Source of the DNA: Mycolicibacterium austroafricanum
GTDB lineage: Bacteria > Actinomycetota > Actinomycetes > Mycobacteriales > Mycobacteriaceae
NCBI RefSeq assembly: GCF_902705885.1
Contig: NZ_CACSIP010000022.1
Span: forward strand, 1 to 64,000
Length of the DNA: 64,000 bases
Reading direction: 5' to 3'
Made by a program: the position numbers and the translations under genes. Below the pieces are notes generated by a model. The model saw nothing but the letters and a program-made list of their open reading frames with translations, ran no database searches and was not told the DNA's origin. Of the stretch, positions 37,008 through 47,485 are shown piece after piece. Position 1 is the stretch's first letter; each line of letters begins with the position of its first letter.

Positions 37008-37871
37008 CTAACCGACCGAGCCATCCTCGGCGGCTACGCCCGCCGACGGCCTACGGGTGCGCAACCGGTACATGGCGAAGTCGGCGGGCACACCCTCTTG
37101 CTTGGGGGCGAAGACTTGCTTGCGCAGCTTTTTCGCCGTCACCCCGAGGTCGTCCAACTCCTCTGGCGAAATCCGCTGCAGGGTCGCCTCCGAGACGATG
37201 AGCTCGCCCCGGGTGGCGCGTTCCATCACCCGCGCGGCCAGGTTCACGTCGATCCCGAGCCAGTCCGAGCCGAGCCGCTGCGGACGTCCGGTGTGGATTC
37301 CCACCCGCATTCGTGGTGTGTAGCCCTCCACCTCAACGGATTTGAGCGCCTCCCGAGCGACGAGCGACGCGCGCACCGCAGTGGCGGGCTCGGCGAACAC
37401 CGCCATGATCCCGTCGCCCATGCGCTTGACGATGTGACCGCCCGACTCGAGAAGCGGTGGTTCCACCACCTGGGCGACCCGACGCAGCAGTTTGAGCGTG
37501 GCTCCGTCACCGGCACCGAGCGAGAACGCCGAGAAGCCGACAAGGTCGGTGAACACCAATGTCACCTCGGCGTTGGCGGGCCGACCCGAGACCCGTTCGG
37601 TCAGCGCCTGCCAGACCTGAAGGGCGCCGAGGCTGACCTCGCGGGACACCGCTTCACGTTCGAGGATGCGGTCGGCGGCCCGAGCGGCCGCTCGCGGTCC
37701 TCCGACACCGTCCACCGACAACGGATCGCCGAACTCCGGGTCGCCGGGCAACGCGCGGCGCGCTCGCCTGAGCAACGAGATGATGCTGGGACTGTGGTTG
37801 GCGTCCCTGAGCCAGCCCATCGGCCCTGACGAGCCCCCGCCCACGTGTTCACCCGGCGGCTCGTCGTCCAC
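37008..37871 (-). CDS. Class III adenylate cyclase
   Basis: A soluble cyclase of 287 residues making cAMP; order and length fit M. tuberculosis Rv1647. The catalytic domain starts near residue 100. All six catalytic positions are present: metal-binding D109 (LVFTDLVGFS) and D153 (KRMGDGIMAVF), adenine-specifying K149 and D208, and transition-state N210 and R214 (GIDVNLAARV). It has no membrane segment. The start is GTG at 37871. It is transcribed towards the small secreted protein gene; 36864-37007 between them holds no gene I can see. Confidence 0.92.
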   Translation of the reverse strand: MDDEPPGEHVGGGSSGPMGWLRDANHSPSIISLLRRARRALPGDPEFGDPLSVDGVGGPRAAARAADRILEREAVSREVSLGALQVWQALTERVSGRPANAEVTLVFTDLVGFSAFSLGAGDGATLKLLRRVAQVVEPPLLESGGHIVKRMGDGIMAVFAEPATAVRASLVAREALKSVEVEGYTPRMRVGIHTGRPQRLGSDWLGIDVNLAARVMERATRGELIVSEATLQRISPEELDDLGVTAKKLRKQVFAPKQEGVPADFAMYRLRTRRPSAGVAAEDGSVG

Positions 37872-37981
37872 ACCGCCTACCCTAATCCAGCCCGGACGGC
37901 GGCATAAACGGGCAGGTCACGACAGTGTGGCAGCGCGGTGCCGCGTCAGTAACACTGTTGCGGTCCGCCCGCGGAATCGTA

Positions 37982-37997
37982 GACAACGATTGTTGTC
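37982..37997. promoter_or_regulatory. Palindrome upstream of the MpaB-like gene, possible operator
   Basis: GACAAC-GATT-GTTGTC is a perfect 6-bp palindrome with a 4-nt spacer. It lies 27 bp before the ATG at 38024 in the 152-bp divergent spacer shared with the adenylate cyclase gene. Its size fits a TetR- or MarR-type operator. No regulator gene is adjacent. Confidence 0.4.
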
Positions 37998-38023
37998 ACG
38001 CCTATCGTGATGAAGTGCGATCA

Positions 38024-39043
38024 ATGGCGATGGCTACGACGGCAAACAGCACTCCCCTGGGTCCTGACTCACTGACGTGGAAGTACTTCGGTGACGTCCG
38101 GACCGGCATGCTCGGCGTCTGGATCGGCGCGATCCAGAACATGTACCCGGACCTCGGCGCCGGCGTCGAGGACCATTCGATCCTGTTGCGCGAACCCCTG
38201 CAGCGCGTTGCGCGTTCGGTGTACCCGATCATGGGCGTGGTCTACGACGGCGATCGGGCCGCACAGACCGGAGCGCAGATCAAGAGCTACCACAAGACCA
38301 TCAAGGGTGTCGACGCCGCCGGAAAGCGTTATCACGCACTCGATCCCGAGACGTTCTACTGGGCGCACGCGACCTTCTTCATGCTGATCATCAAGACCGC
38401 AGAGTATTTCTGCGGCGGGTTGACCGAGGCCGAGAAGCGCCAGCTGTTCGACGAGCACGTCCAGTGGTATCGGATGTACGGGATGAGCATGCGGCCGGTT
38501 CCGGAATCCTGGGAAGCGTTCCAGGACTACTGGGACCGCACATGCCGTGACGAGCTCGAGATGAACCAAGCCACGATGGACATCTTCTCCATCCGGATCC
38601 CCAAACCTTGGTTCGTGATGATGCCGACACCGCTGTGGGACCAGATGTTCAAACCGATGGTCGGGGCACAGCGATGGATCGCGGCAGGACTTTTTGATCC
38701 GGCAGTGCGCGAACGGGCCGGGATGCGCTGGACGGCCGGTGACGAAGTGCTGCTGCGGCTGTTCGGCAAGATGGTCGAGTTCGCGTTCGTCGCGGTGCCT
38801 CACGAGGTGCGGCTTCATCCGCGGGCGGTCGCCGCCTACCGACGCGCCCAGGGCCGGGCCCCGGCGGATGCTCCGCTGGTCGAGGCCCCGGCGTTCATGG
38901 CGCCCCCGCGGGATCACCGGGACAATGCCGTGCACTACGTGCCCCCGCAGAAGTCGCTGCTCGACCGCGTCGGCTCACTTGTGCACACGACGTTTTCACT
39001 TGCTGGTATCCGCCCCGCGCGTGGTCGCGGTAAGGCAGCCTGA
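38024..39043 (+). CDS. MpaB/DUF2236 family oxygenase-like protein
   Basis: A 339-residue protein of the DUF2236 family (MpaB/rubber-oxygenase-like), matching the position of Rv1645c. Family segments: REPLQRVARSVYPIMGVVYD, DPETFYWAHATFFMLIIKTA and LFDEHVQWYRMYGMSMRPVP. Related enzymes bind haem and cleave or oxidise lipids; a specific reaction here is not known. ATG at 38024 and ATG at 38030 are both possible starts. The acyl-CoA dehydrogenase gene follows after 4 nt. Confidence 0.85.
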   Translation: MAMATTANSTPLGPDSLTWKYFGDVRTGMLGVWIGAIQNMYPDLGAGVEDHSILLREPLQRVARSVYPIMGVVYDGDRAAQTGAQIKSYHKTIKGVDAAGKRYHALDPETFYWAHATFFMLIIKTAEYFCGGLTEAEKRQLFDEHVQWYRMYGMSMRPVPESWEAFQDYWDRTCRDELEMNQATMDIFSIRIPKPWFVMMPTPLWDQMFKPMVGAQRWIAAGLFDPAVRERAGMRWTAGDEVLLRLFGKMVEFAFVAVPHEVRLHPRAVAAYRRAQGRAPADAPLVEAPAFMAPPRDHRDNAVHYVPPQKSLLDRVGSLVHTTFSLAGIRPARGRGKAA

Positions 39044-39047
39044 ACAC

Positions 39048-40334
39048 ATGCTCGAATGGTCTGACGTCGATATCGCCGTGCGCGACGCCGTGCGCGAGTT
39101 CGTCGACAAGGAGATCCGCCCGCACGTCGACGCGCTCGAGAGCGGCGAGATGGAGCCCTACCCCATCATCCGCAAGCTCTTCGCCACCTTCGGGATCGCC
39201 GACATGGCGCGTGACTCGCTGAACAAGCGCCTCGCGCGACTGCGGGACGGCCACGGTGCCGCGACGGACAAGCCCTCCTCCGGAGGCATGTTCGGCGGCG
39301 ACGGCGGCTCGGCGGGAATGGGTTTCGTGGTGGTCAGTGAGCTGTGCCGGGTGTCGATGGGAGTCGTCACCGGGATGGGCGTGAGTTTGGGGCTCACCGT
39401 GCCGACGATCATGGGGCGCGGCACCCTGGCCCAGCAGGAACGCTGGCTTCCCGATCTGGTCACCTACGACAAGGTCGGCGCGTGGGCGATCACCGAACCC
39501 GACTCGGGCTCGGACGCCTTCGGCGGCATGAAGTCCTATGTGGTGCGCGACGGCGACGACTACATTCTCAACGGCCAGAAAACGTTCATCACCAACGGTC
39601 CGGACGCCGACGTCGTGGTGGTGTACGCGAAGCTGAATGAGAATGATGCAGGATCAGGGTCCTCGCGCGAGCGCTCGTCCACCTCAAATCAGCGCGACCG
39701 CAAAGTGCTGACGTTCGTCCTCGACCGAGGGATGGACGGCTTCGTCCAGTCGAAACCGTTCCGCAAGATGGGCATTCACTCGTCCCGCACCGGGGAACTG
39801 TTCTTCAACGACGTCCGACTCGGCCGCGACCGCCTGCTCGGTGAGACCGAAGGTGACAGCGCCGACGGCAAGGACTCGGGCCGCGACAGCGCCCGCTCCA
39901 ACTTCTCCGCCGAGCGCATCGGGGTGGCGGCGATGGCGCTCGGCGTGATCGAGGAGTGTCTGCGGCTGTGCGTCGACTACGCCAAGACCCGCACCCTGTG
40001 GGGCAGGGAGATCGGTCAGTTCCAGCTGATCCAGCTCAAACTCGCCAACATGGAGGTCGCGCGGATGAACGTGCGCAACATGCTGTTCCGGGTCATCGAG
40101 GCGGCGCAGACGGGAACCGCCATCTCGCTGGCGCAGGCATCGGCGATCAAATGGTACTGCTCGCAGGCGGCAACCGACGTCGCGATGGAGGCGGTGCAGG
40201 TGTTCGGCGGCAACGGCTACATGACCGAGTACCGGGTCGAGCAACTCGCCCGCGACGCCAAATCGCTGATGATCTACGCGGGCAGCAACGAGGTGCAGAT
40301 CACGCACGTAGCCAGGGGTCTGCTGAGCGACTAG
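39048..40334 (+). CDS. Acyl-CoA dehydrogenase
   Basis: FAD-dependent dehydrogenase of 428 residues, probably acting on fatty acyl-CoA. N-terminal helical domain, then WAITEPDSGSDAFGGM at the FAD site, QVFGGNGYMTEYRVEQLARD and the C-terminal IYAGSNEVQITHVARG. Two hydrophilic Ser/Arg/Asp-rich stretches interrupt the fold: residues about 200-222 (within NENDAGSGSSRERSSTSNQR) and about 267-285 (GDSADGKDSGRDSARS). The first replaces a short beta-domain loop. It follows the MpaB-like gene by 4 nt and precedes the SDR gene. Confidence 0.92.
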   Translation: MLEWSDVDIAVRDAVREFVDKEIRPHVDALESGEMEPYPIIRKLFATFGIADMARDSLNKRLARLRDGHGAATDKPSSGGMFGGDGGSAGMGFVVVSELCRVSMGVVTGMGVSLGLTVPTIMGRGTLAQQERWLPDLVTYDKVGAWAITEPDSGSDAFGGMKSYVVRDGDDYILNGQKTFITNGPDADVVVVYAKLNENDAGSGSSRERSSTSNQRDRKVLTFVLDRGMDGFVQSKPFRKMGIHSSRTGELFFNDVRLGRDRLLGETEGDSADGKDSGRDSARSNFSAERIGVAAMALGVIEECLRLCVDYAKTRTLWGREIGQFQLIQLKLANMEVARMNVRNMLFRVIEAAQTGTAISLAQASAIKWYCSQAATDVAMEAVQVFGGNGYMTEYRVEQLARDAKSLMIYAGSNEVQITHVARGLLSD

Positions 40335-40369
40335 CCTCGAAGGCTCGCCTACTAGCGCAGGAGCGACAG

Positions 40370-41152
40370 GTGGACTTCAACAACAGCACCGTACTGATCA
40401 CCGGCTCGAGCGGCGGGATCGGTGAGGAATTCGCCGTTCAGTTCGCCCGCCGCGGCGCGAACCTGATACTGGTCGCGCGGCGGGCAGACAAGCTGGCCGC
40501 GTTGCGAGACGGGCTGGTAGCCGAGCATCCGGGGATCGTCGTCGACGTCATCGCCGCCGACCTGGCGGTTCCCGGGTCGGGGGCCGAACTGGAGAACAGC
40601 GTGCAGGCCCTCGGGCGGACCGTCGACGTGCTGGTCAACAATGCCGGCGTCGGACTGCACGGGAACTTCGTCGATCAGGACCCTGAGGCCAATGCCGGCC
40701 AGATCCAATTGAACTGCGGCACACTGGTCGACCTTACTGCGCGTTTCCTGCCGCCGATGACAGGACGGCGACACGGGCTGGTGCTCAACGTGGCCTCGAC
40801 CGCGGGGTTCCAGCCCACTCCCGGAATGGCTGTCTACGGAGCGACCAAGGCGTTCGTGCTGTCCTACACCGAAGCGCTCTGGCAGGAGTGCAGGGGCACC
40901 GGGGTGAGGGTGCTCGCGCTGTGCCCCGGAGCGACGGAGACCGAATTCTTCGCCCGCACCGGAGAAGAGTTCCTGACCGACGGCCGGCAGACCTCCGAGC
41001 AGGTCGTCGACACCGCCTTCGCCGCCCTCGACGGCTCCTCCCCGACCGTGGTCTCCGGCTGGCGCAACAGGCTGCTGGCCTCCGGATACCGGGTGACGCC
41101 CAGAAAGCTGATGCTCACCGTGTCCGAGCGACTCCTCAAATCAAACACGTAG
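40370..41152 (+). CDS. Short-chain dehydrogenase/reductase
   Basis: A 260-residue NAD(P)-dependent SDR. TGSSGGIGEEFAVQFARRGA is the cofactor loop; NNAGVGLHG the structural motif; the catalytic triad is visible as serine in VLNVASTAG and Y-x3-K in VYGATKAF. PGATETEFF is typical of SDRs related to DltE/ketoreductases. The GTG at 40370 has AGGAG 7 nt upstream. It lies 35 nt after the acyl-CoA dehydrogenase gene, so the three genes from 38024 may form one lipid-oxidation unit. Confidence 0.9.
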   Translation: MDFNNSTVLITGSSGGIGEEFAVQFARRGANLILVARRADKLAALRDGLVAEHPGIVVDVIAADLAVPGSGAELENSVQALGRTVDVLVNNAGVGLHGNFVDQDPEANAGQIQLNCGTLVDLTARFLPPMTGRRHGLVLNVASTAGFQPTPGMAVYGATKAFVLSYTEALWQECRGTGVRVLALCPGATETEFFARTGEEFLTDGRQTSEQVVDTAFAALDGSSPTVVSGWRNRLLASGYRVTPRKLMLTVSERLLKSNT

Positions 41153-41182
41153 CTACGGGCTTGGATCGACGGTCGGTCCCGT

Positions 41183-41926
41183 TCACCGCCGGGCTGCGCG
41201 TGCGCTCTCGTAGAGGCAGATCGCAGCCGCCGCAGCGACGTTGAGGCTTTCGGCGCTGCCGGACATCGGGATCCGCACCCCCGCCGTCGCCAAGTCGACG
41301 ATCTCGGGAGGAAGGCCGTGGGCTTCTGGCCCGAACAGCCACGCCGTCGGAACGGACAGATCGGCGTCATCGAGGCTGAGCTGACCGTCGAGCAGTGTCG
41401 CCAAGACCTGCATCCCGGCGTCCTTCACCTGCGTGACGACGCCGATCGCGTCGGGATCGCTGATCACCGGGATCGAGAAGATGCTTCCGGCCGACGCGCG
41501 TAGGCACTTGCCGTTGTAGGGGTCGACACTGTGCCCGGCAAGCACCACGGCGTCGGCGCCCATCGCATCGGCGACCCGGATCACGGTGCCCGCGTTTCCG
41601 GGCTCGGAGACGCCCACCGGCACCGCGACCAGCGTCGCCCCGCCGCTGAGCACCTCACCGAGGTCGACGTCGGGAATCGAGCACACCGCCACCAGCCCGA
41701 CGGGGGTCACCGTGTCCGACAACGCTTTTGCGGCACGTTCGGTGACCAGGTGGACCGGCGCGTCGGCCAGCAGGGCACTGAAACGTGCGGCGGCGCTCTC
41801 GGTGGCGAACACCTCCGAGACGACTCCGCGCCGCAACGCGGCCTCGACGAGGTTGGGACCCTCGGCGAGGAAGCGTGCGGCGCGGCGGCGTCCGATGTGA
41901 CGGTGCAGCTTGGCTGCCGCCGTCAC
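41183..41926 (-). CDS. tsnR: SpoU/TrmH family 23S rRNA methyltransferase
   Basis: An rRNA 2'-O-methyltransferase of the SpoU class with a trefoil-knot fold. Motifs 1-3: SEPGNAGTVIRVADAMGAD, WLFGPEAHGLPPEI and IPMSGSAESLNVAAAAAICL. The N-terminal substrate-binding domain (RRAARFLAEGPNLVEAALRR) is complete. The start is uncertain: GTG at 41926 gives 247 residues, while homologues begin about nine residues earlier (LTERSARV), where only a CTG at 41953 is available. That CTG overlaps the rplT stop in CTGA. Confidence 0.88.
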   Translation of the reverse strand: MTAAAKLHRHIGRRRAARFLAEGPNLVEAALRRGVVSEVFATESAAARFSALLADAPVHLVTERAAKALSDTVTPVGLVAVCSIPDVDLGEVLSGGATLVAVPVGVSEPGNAGTVIRVADAMGADAVVLAGHSVDPYNGKCLRASAGSIFSIPVISDPDAIGVVTQVKDAGMQVLATLLDGQLSLDDADLSVPTAWLFGPEAHGLPPEIVDLATAGVRIPMSGSAESLNVAAAAAICLYESARAARR

Positions 41927-41949
41927 TCGGGCAGAACGCTCGGTGAGGG

Positions 41950-42348
41950 TCAGGCAGCCTCGCCTGCGTCGGATGACGGCGCATTCACATCGGCGGGCAG
42001 TGCGGCCTTGGCGACCTCCACCAGCGCGGTGAAGGCGGCGGCGTCGCTGACTGCGAGCTCGGCGAGGTTCTTGCGGTCCACCTCGACTCCGGCGGCCTTG
42101 AGCCCCTGGATCAGTCGGTTGTAGGTGATGTCGTTGGCGCGGGCCGCCGCATTGATGCGCGAGATCCACAACTTGCGGAACTCGCCCTTGCGGGCACGCC
42201 GGTCACGGTAGGCATAGGTCAACGAATGCAGCTGCTGCTCTTTGGCCTTCCGGTACAGCCGGGACCGCTGGCCGCGGTATCCCTTGGAGGCCTTGAGGAT
42301 CGTGCGCCGCTTCTTTTGCGCGTTGACTGCGCGCTTCACGCGTGCCAT
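41950..42348 (-). CDS. rplT: 50S ribosomal protein L20
   Basis: A 132-residue ribosomal protein that binds 23S rRNA early in 50S assembly. The basic N-terminal helix [19 protein letters not shown] and segments [17 protein letters not shown] and [20 protein letters not shown] are highly conserved. The C-terminal tail ([15 protein letters not shown]) is an actinobacterial-style extension. It is third in infC-rpmI-rplT and 49 nt after rpmI. Confidence 0.97.
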   Translation of the reverse strand: MARVKRAVNAQKKRRTILKASKGYRGQRSRLYRKAKEQQLHSLTYAYRDRRARKGEFRKLWISRINAAARANDITYNRLIQGLKAAGVEVDRKNLAELAVSDAAAFTALVEVAKAALPADVNAPSSDAGEAA

Positions 42349-42397
42349 GGGGGTCTTCCTATCTCATTCGGGTCAGGTTCAGGCTCGGCCGAAAAGG

Positions 42398-42592
42398 TCA
42401 GCCGTTCAGCAGCTTCGCGATGCGCTTCTTGTCGTTGGCGGCCACCTCGGTGCGGCCCTCGAGCCGGCGGGTGCGCTTGCTCGACTTGTGCTCGAGCAGG
42501 TGCCTACGGTTGGCCTTCTGGCGCACGATCTTGCCTGTTCCGGTGCGGCGGAAACGCTTGGAAGCGCCGCTGTGGGTCTTGGCCTTGGGCAT
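42398..42592 (-). CDS. rpmI: 50S ribosomal protein L35
   Basis: A small, very basic 50S protein of 64 residues. The conserved N terminus [20 protein letters not shown] and [16 protein letters not shown] identify it. It lies 6 nt downstream of infC. Confidence 0.97.
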   Translation of the reverse strand: MPKAKTHSGASKRFRRTGTGKIVRQKANRRHLLEHKSSKRTRRLEGRTEVAANDKKRIAKLLNG

Positions 42593-42598
42593 GATTCC

Positions 42599-43210
<612 letters not shown>

Positions 43211-43214
43211 GGGG

Positions 43215-43330
43215 CCTCCTAGTTGTCCTCAGGAGCCCCCCACGCCGCAGCACTCTGCCCCAAAGAACAGATAAGCCCTGCTCATCGCAGGGCCCAGTGC
43301 CGACCAGCACAGACATCACCGATGTCTGTG
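43215..43330 (-). promoter_or_regulatory. infC leader with two hairpins
   Basis: The stretch upstream of infC contains a perfect 10-bp hairpin or palindrome CACAGACATC/GATGTCTGTG with a 3-nt loop (43308-43330) and a 6-bp hairpin GCCCTG/CAGGGC (43275-43293), followed by the AGGAGG ribosome binding site (43215-43220). This could be a ribosomal-protein or IF-3 control leader. The larger palindrome could instead be a protein operator. No known leader family was recognised. Confidence 0.5.
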
Positions 43331-43438
43331 ACCGGACCGCTGTACCTTCGAATGAATCGGTGGCCAGCGGTGGGAGTGGGACTCCACTTACTGTCCCTGG
43401 CGTCAGCCGGGACGGTCGCGCGTGCAAGTCTAGCAGGC

Positions 43439-43798
43439 ATGACCGATGATCCAACACGCGCTGCAGAGCCCGGCCCCCCGGCGCGCGAACTCGCCGACAT
43501 CCCCGCCGTCGAGGTCATCACGCGCGCCGCGGTGATGTTGATGAGCGCGGCCGCCGAGAAGCTGGGCCTGTCGGAGGCGGATCCGGACGAGAGCCCCTAC
43601 CGCGATCTCGACGAGGCCCGCCGGCTGATCACCGCCCTGGCCGGACTGGTCACGGCGTCGGCCGAGTATCTGGGGCCGCACGCCGGACCGGTGCGCGACG
43701 GACTCAAAGGCCTGCAACTGGCGTTCCGCGAGGCCAGCGCCGCGCCCGAGGAACCCGGACACGGGCCGGGAGAGAAGTACACCGGCCCGGTCTGGTGA
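43439..43798 (+). CDS. DUF1844 family protein
   Basis: A 119-residue cytoplasmic protein. The conserved DUF1844 core reads [20 protein letters not shown], then [20 protein letters not shown], with a C-terminal [11 protein letters not shown] seen in actinobacterial members. The function is unknown. It is commonly encoded beside infC-rpmI-rplT in actinobacteria. The ATG at 43439 has only a weak ribosome binding site; it diverges from infC. Confidence 0.87.
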   Translation: MTDDPTRAAEPGPPARELADIPAVEVITRAAVMLMSAAAEKLGLSEADPDESPYRDLDEARRLITALAGLVTASAEYLGPHAGPVRDGLKGLQLAFREASAAPEEPGHGPGEKYTGPVW

Positions 43799-43859
43799 CC
43801 CACTCGGCGAAGTCGAACATCCGTACAGGTCGTCTGACGAGCGAATATCCTCGCGCCCT

Positions 43860-46800
43860 ATGACCTCAACGATCCCCGCGAGGGTGCGCGCGACGTCCGG
43901 CGTCGGCTGGGTGCCGGCGGCGGCCGGCTGGATCGTCGGTGTCATCGCGACGCTGTCCCTGGTGGCGAGCATCTCGCCGCTGGTCCGGTCGGTGATCCGG
44001 GTGCCGCGGGAGTTCGTCAACGATTACATCTTCAACTTCCCGGACACCAGCTTCGCGTGGGCGTTCGTGCTGGCGCTGCTGGCCGCCGCGCTGGCGGCCC
44101 GCAAACGCATCGCCTGGTGGATCCTGGTGCTGTACATGGTCGCCGCCATCGTGGTGAACATCGGCGACCTGGTCACCGGCGACGAGTCGGTGATCGAGGA
44201 ACTCGGCGAGATCATCGGCCTGGTCTTCCACGTCGCCGCCATCGCCTTCCTGGTGCTGGCTCGAGGCCAGTTCTGGGCCAGGGTCAGGCGCGGCGCGTTG
44301 ATCAAGGCCACCGCGACACTGCTCGCGGGTATGGCAGTGGGAATCCTGATCGGCTGGCTGCTGCTGGAGCTGTTCCCCGGCACGCTCGAACGCGGCTACC
44401 GGTTGCTCTACGCCGCCAACCGCGTCGCCGCATTCGCCGGTCTCGACGCCGCGGCGTTCGACGGGCAGCAACCGCACGGATTGGTCAACGCGGCACTCGG
44501 ACTGTTCGGTGCGCTCGCGTTGATGGCAGCGGCGATCGTGCTGTTCCAGTCGCAACGTGCCGACAACGCGCTCACCGGTGAGGACGAGTCCGCCATCCGT
44601 GGGCTGCTGGAGTTGTACGGCAAGAACGACTCGTTGGGATACTTCGCCACCCGCCGCGACAAGGCGGTGGTGTACGCCCCGAACGGCCGCGCCGCCATCA
44701 CCTACCGCGTCGAGGTCGGCGTGTGCCTGGCCAGCGGCGATCCGGTCGGCGATCCGAAAGCGTGGCCACAGGCCATCGACGCCTGGCTGCAGTTGTGTCA
44801 GACCTTCGGGTGGGCGCCGGGGGTGATGGGCGCCAGTTCGACAGCGGCACAGGCGTTCCGTGCGGCCGGGCTCAACGCCCTGCAGCTCGGCGACGAGGCG
44901 ATCCTGCACCCCGACAACTTCCGACTGTCCGGGCCCGACATGCGGGCGGTGCGCCAAGCGGTGACCCGCGCGCGGCGCGCCGGGGCCGGGGTGCGGATCC
45001 GCCGACACCGCGACATCGACGCCGGCGAGATGGCGCAGGTGGTCCAACGGGCCGACGCGTGGCGCGACACCGACGACGAGCGGGGCTTCTCGATGGCGCT
45101 GGGCCGGCTCGGTGACCCCGCCGACGGGGAGTGCCTGCTGGTGGAGGCTGTGCAGGGAGGCAGTGACCAGGTGGTCGCGATGCTGTCGCTGGTGCCGTGG
45201 GGCAGCAACGGAGCGTCCCTGGATCTGATGCGACGTTCACCCCAATCCCCCAATGGCACAATCGAATTGATGGTCAGCGAGCTGTGCATGCAGGCCGAGG
45301 ACATCGGGGTGACCCGCATCTCCTTGAACTTCGCGATGTTCCGCTCGGCGTTCGAGCAGGGTGCCCAGTTGGGCGCGGGCCCGGTGGCGCGGTTGTGGCG
45401 CTGGCTGCTGGTGTTCTTCTCGCGCTGGTGGCAACTGGAGACGCTGTACCGGTCGAACATGAAATACCAGCCCGAGTGGGTGCCACGGTTCGCCTGTTAC
45501 GAAGACGCCCGGCTGGTGCCCCGCGTCGGTGTGGCCTCGGTGATCGCGGAAGGCTTTCTGACGCTGCCGTTTTCGCGACGACACGAACAGCCTCACACCG
45601 GCCACCACATCACCGCGCCGGGGGTGCTTGTGGACACCGGTCTGTTGCACAGCGACGGCACCGCACCCGACGCCCGCCTGCAGGCCGATCTGCCTGCCGA
45701 CGACGACCAGCCCCGGCTGCCCGAGCAGGTCCGGGTGCGGATGGCCAAACTCAAGGCCCTGCAGAACGCCGGTGTCGACGCCTACCCGGTGGGCCGGCCG
45801 CCCAGCCACACCGTCGGGCAGGCGCTGGCCTGCCCGGAGGGCGCCGAGGTGACGGTGGCGGGCCGGGTGCTGCGGCTGCGCGACTACGGCGGCGTGCTGT
45901 TCGCCCAGTTGCGGGACTGGTCCGGGGAGGCCCAACTGCTGTTCGACAACGCAATGCTCTCCGAGGGCAGCACCGCCGACGTCACCCGCACGATCGACCT
46001 GGGCGACCTCATCGAGGTGTCGGGAACCATGGGACGCAGCCGCTCCGGCGCCTGGTCGGTACTGGTGACCCGGTGGCGTCTCAACGGCAAGTGCCTGCGG
46101 CCGCTACCCGACAAATGGAAGGGGCTGACCGACCAGGAGGCGCGGGTGCGGGCCCGCTACGTCGACCTCGCCGTCAACACCGACGCCCGCGAGCTCGTCA
46201 AGGCGCGCAGCGCGGTCCTGCACGCGATCCGCGAAACCCTTGTCGCCAAAGACTTCCTGGAAGTCGAGACACCGATCCTGCAGCAGATCCACGGCGGCGC
46301 CAACGCCCGGCCGTTCCTCACCCACATCAACGCCTACGACCTCGACCTGTATCTGCGGATCGCGCCGGAGCTGTATCTGAAGCGACTGTGTGTCGGTGGG
46401 GTCGAGCGGGTCTTCGAGTTGGGCCGCGCCTTCCGCAACGAGGGCGTCGACTTCAGCCACAACCCCGAGTTCACGCTGCTGGAGGCCTATCAGGCACACG
46501 CTGACTACACCGTGTGGATTGACGGTTGCCGTGAGCTGATCCAGAACGCCGCGCAGGCCGCCAACGGTGCGCACGTGTTCCTCCGGCCCCGCCTCAACAA
46601 CGCAGGCGCGACATCCTTTGAACAGGTCGACATCTCCGGCCAGTGGGCGGTCAAGACCGTGCACGGCGCGGTGTCGGAGGCACTGGGTGAGGAGATCGGC
46701 CCGGACACCGATCTCGCCACCCTCAGGCGGCTGTGCGACGCTGCCGGGATCCCCTACCTCACCCACTGGGATTCGGGCGCGGTGGTGCTCGAACTCTACG

Positions 46801-47198
46801 AGCGCCTGGTCGAGGACCGCACCACCGAACCCACGTTCTACAAAGACTTCCCGACGTCGGTGTCCCCGTTGACGCGCCCGCACCGCAGCATTGAAGGGAT
46901 TGCCGAGCGTTGGGACCTGGTCGCCTGGGGCGTCGAGCTCGGCACCGCCTACAGCGAGCTGACCGATCCCGTCGAGCAGCGCCGCCGACTGCAGGAGCAG
47001 TCACTGCTGGCGTCCGGCGGCGATCCCGAGGCGATGGAGCTCGACGAGGACTTCCTGCAGGCCATGGAATACGCCATGCCGCCGACCGGCGGCCTGGGTA
47101 TGGGCGTGGACCGCGTCGTCATGCTGATCACCGGTCGTAGCATCCGTGAGACGCTGCCTTTCCCGCTGGCCAAACCGCGTCAGGCCGCCCCGGAGTAG
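43860..47198 (+). CDS. lysX: Bifunctional lysyl-phosphatidylglycerol synthetase / lysyl-tRNA synthetase
   Basis: A 1112-residue fusion that charges tRNA-Lys and transfers lysine to phosphatidylglycerol, giving resistance to cationic peptides (established for M. tuberculosis LysX). The N terminus has about six to seven membrane segments (1-240). A DUF2156/MprF-type transferase domain spans about 240-590 ([39 protein letters not shown]). A class II LysRS spans about 620-1112: an OB fold, motif 1 [10 protein letters not shown], motif 2 [18 protein letters not shown] and motif 3 [21 protein letters not shown] at 43846-43851 lies 8 nt before the ATG, suggesting a leaderless mRNA. Confidence 0.96.
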   Translation: MTSTIPARVRATSGVGWVPAAAGWIVGVIATLSLVASISPLVRSVIRVPREFVNDYIFNFPDTSFAWAFVLALLAAALAARKRIAWWILVLYMVAAIVVNIGDLVTGDESVIEELGEIIGLVFHVAAIAFLVLARGQFWARVRRGALIKATATLLAGMAVGILIGWLLLELFPGTLERGYRLLYAANRVAAFAGLDAAAFDGQQPHGLVNAALGLFGALALMAAAIVLFQSQRADNALTGEDESAIRGLLELYGKNDSLGYFATRRDKAVVYAPNGRAAITYRVEVGVCLASGDPVGDPKAWPQAIDAWLQLCQTFGWAPGVMGASSTAAQAFRAAGLNALQLGDEAILHPDNFRLSGPDMRAVRQAVTRARRAGAGVRIRRHRDIDAGEMAQVVQRADAWRDTDDERGFSMALGRLGDPADGECLLVEAVQGGSDQVVAMLSLVPWGSNGASLDLMRRSPQSPNGTIELMVSELCMQAEDIGVTRISLNFAMFRSAFEQGAQLGAGPVARLWRWLLVFFSRWWQLETLYRSNMKYQPEWVPRFACYEDARLVPRVGVASVIAEGFLTLPFSRRHEQPHTGHHITAPGVLVDTGLLHSDGTAPDARLQADLPADDDQPRLPEQVRVRMAKLKALQNAGVDAYPVGRPPSHTVGQALACPEGAEVTVAGRVLRLRDYGGVLFAQLRDWSGEAQLLFDNAMLSEGSTADVTRTIDLGDLIEVSGTMGRSRSGAWSVLVTRWRLNGKCLRPLPDKWKGLTDQEARVRARYVDLAVNTDARELVKARSAVLHAIRETLVAKDFLEVETPILQQIHGGANARPFLTHINAYDLDLYLRIAPELYLKRLCVGGVERVFELGRAFRNEGVDFSHNPEFTLLEAYQAHADYTVWIDGCRELIQNAAQAANGAHVFLRPRLNNAGATSFEQVDISGQWAVKTVHGAVSEALGEEIGPDTDLATLRRLCDAAGIPYLTHWDSGAVVLELYERLVEDRTTEPTFYKDFPTSVSPLTRPHRSIEGIAERWDLVAWGVELGTAYSELTDPVEQRRRLQEQSLLASGGDPEAMELDEDFLQAMEYAMPPTGGLGMGVDRVVMLITGRSIRETLPFPLAKPRQAAPE

Positions 47199-47207
47199 GT
47201 TGGTCGC

Positions 47208-47456
47208 ATGCCGGACGAACCCAGTACCGAACCGGTCGACACCGGCTACACCGCCGACGGTGTGCCGACGTTCGAGTCGGTTCGCGAGAAGATCGAGACC
47301 CGGTTCTCGACATCGATCGGATCGGCGGAGCTCGCTGCGGAGACGCCGGAGGGGCGCAGTCTGGAGGATCAGTACGACGCTCGCCAGAAGGCGGCCGCCG
47401 AACGCCTCGCCCAGATCCGCCAGTCCATGGACACCAACCGGGACGACGCCGAGTAG
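47208..47456 (+). CDS. Small conserved hypothetical protein
   Basis: An acidic 82-residue protein with no membrane segment or cysteine. The centre (FESVREKIETRFSTSIGSAE) and the end (YDARQKAAAERLAQIRQSMD) look alpha-helical. It begins 10 nt after the lysX stop and is probably co-transcribed with it. I do not recognise the family; the function is unknown. Confidence 0.75.
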   Translation: MPDEPSTEPVDTGYTADGVPTFESVREKIETRFSTSIGSAELAAETPEGRSLEDQYDARQKAAAERLAQIRQSMDTNRDDAE

Positions 47457-47485
47457 TCAGACCCCCGCGGTAGGTTTCGTCAACG

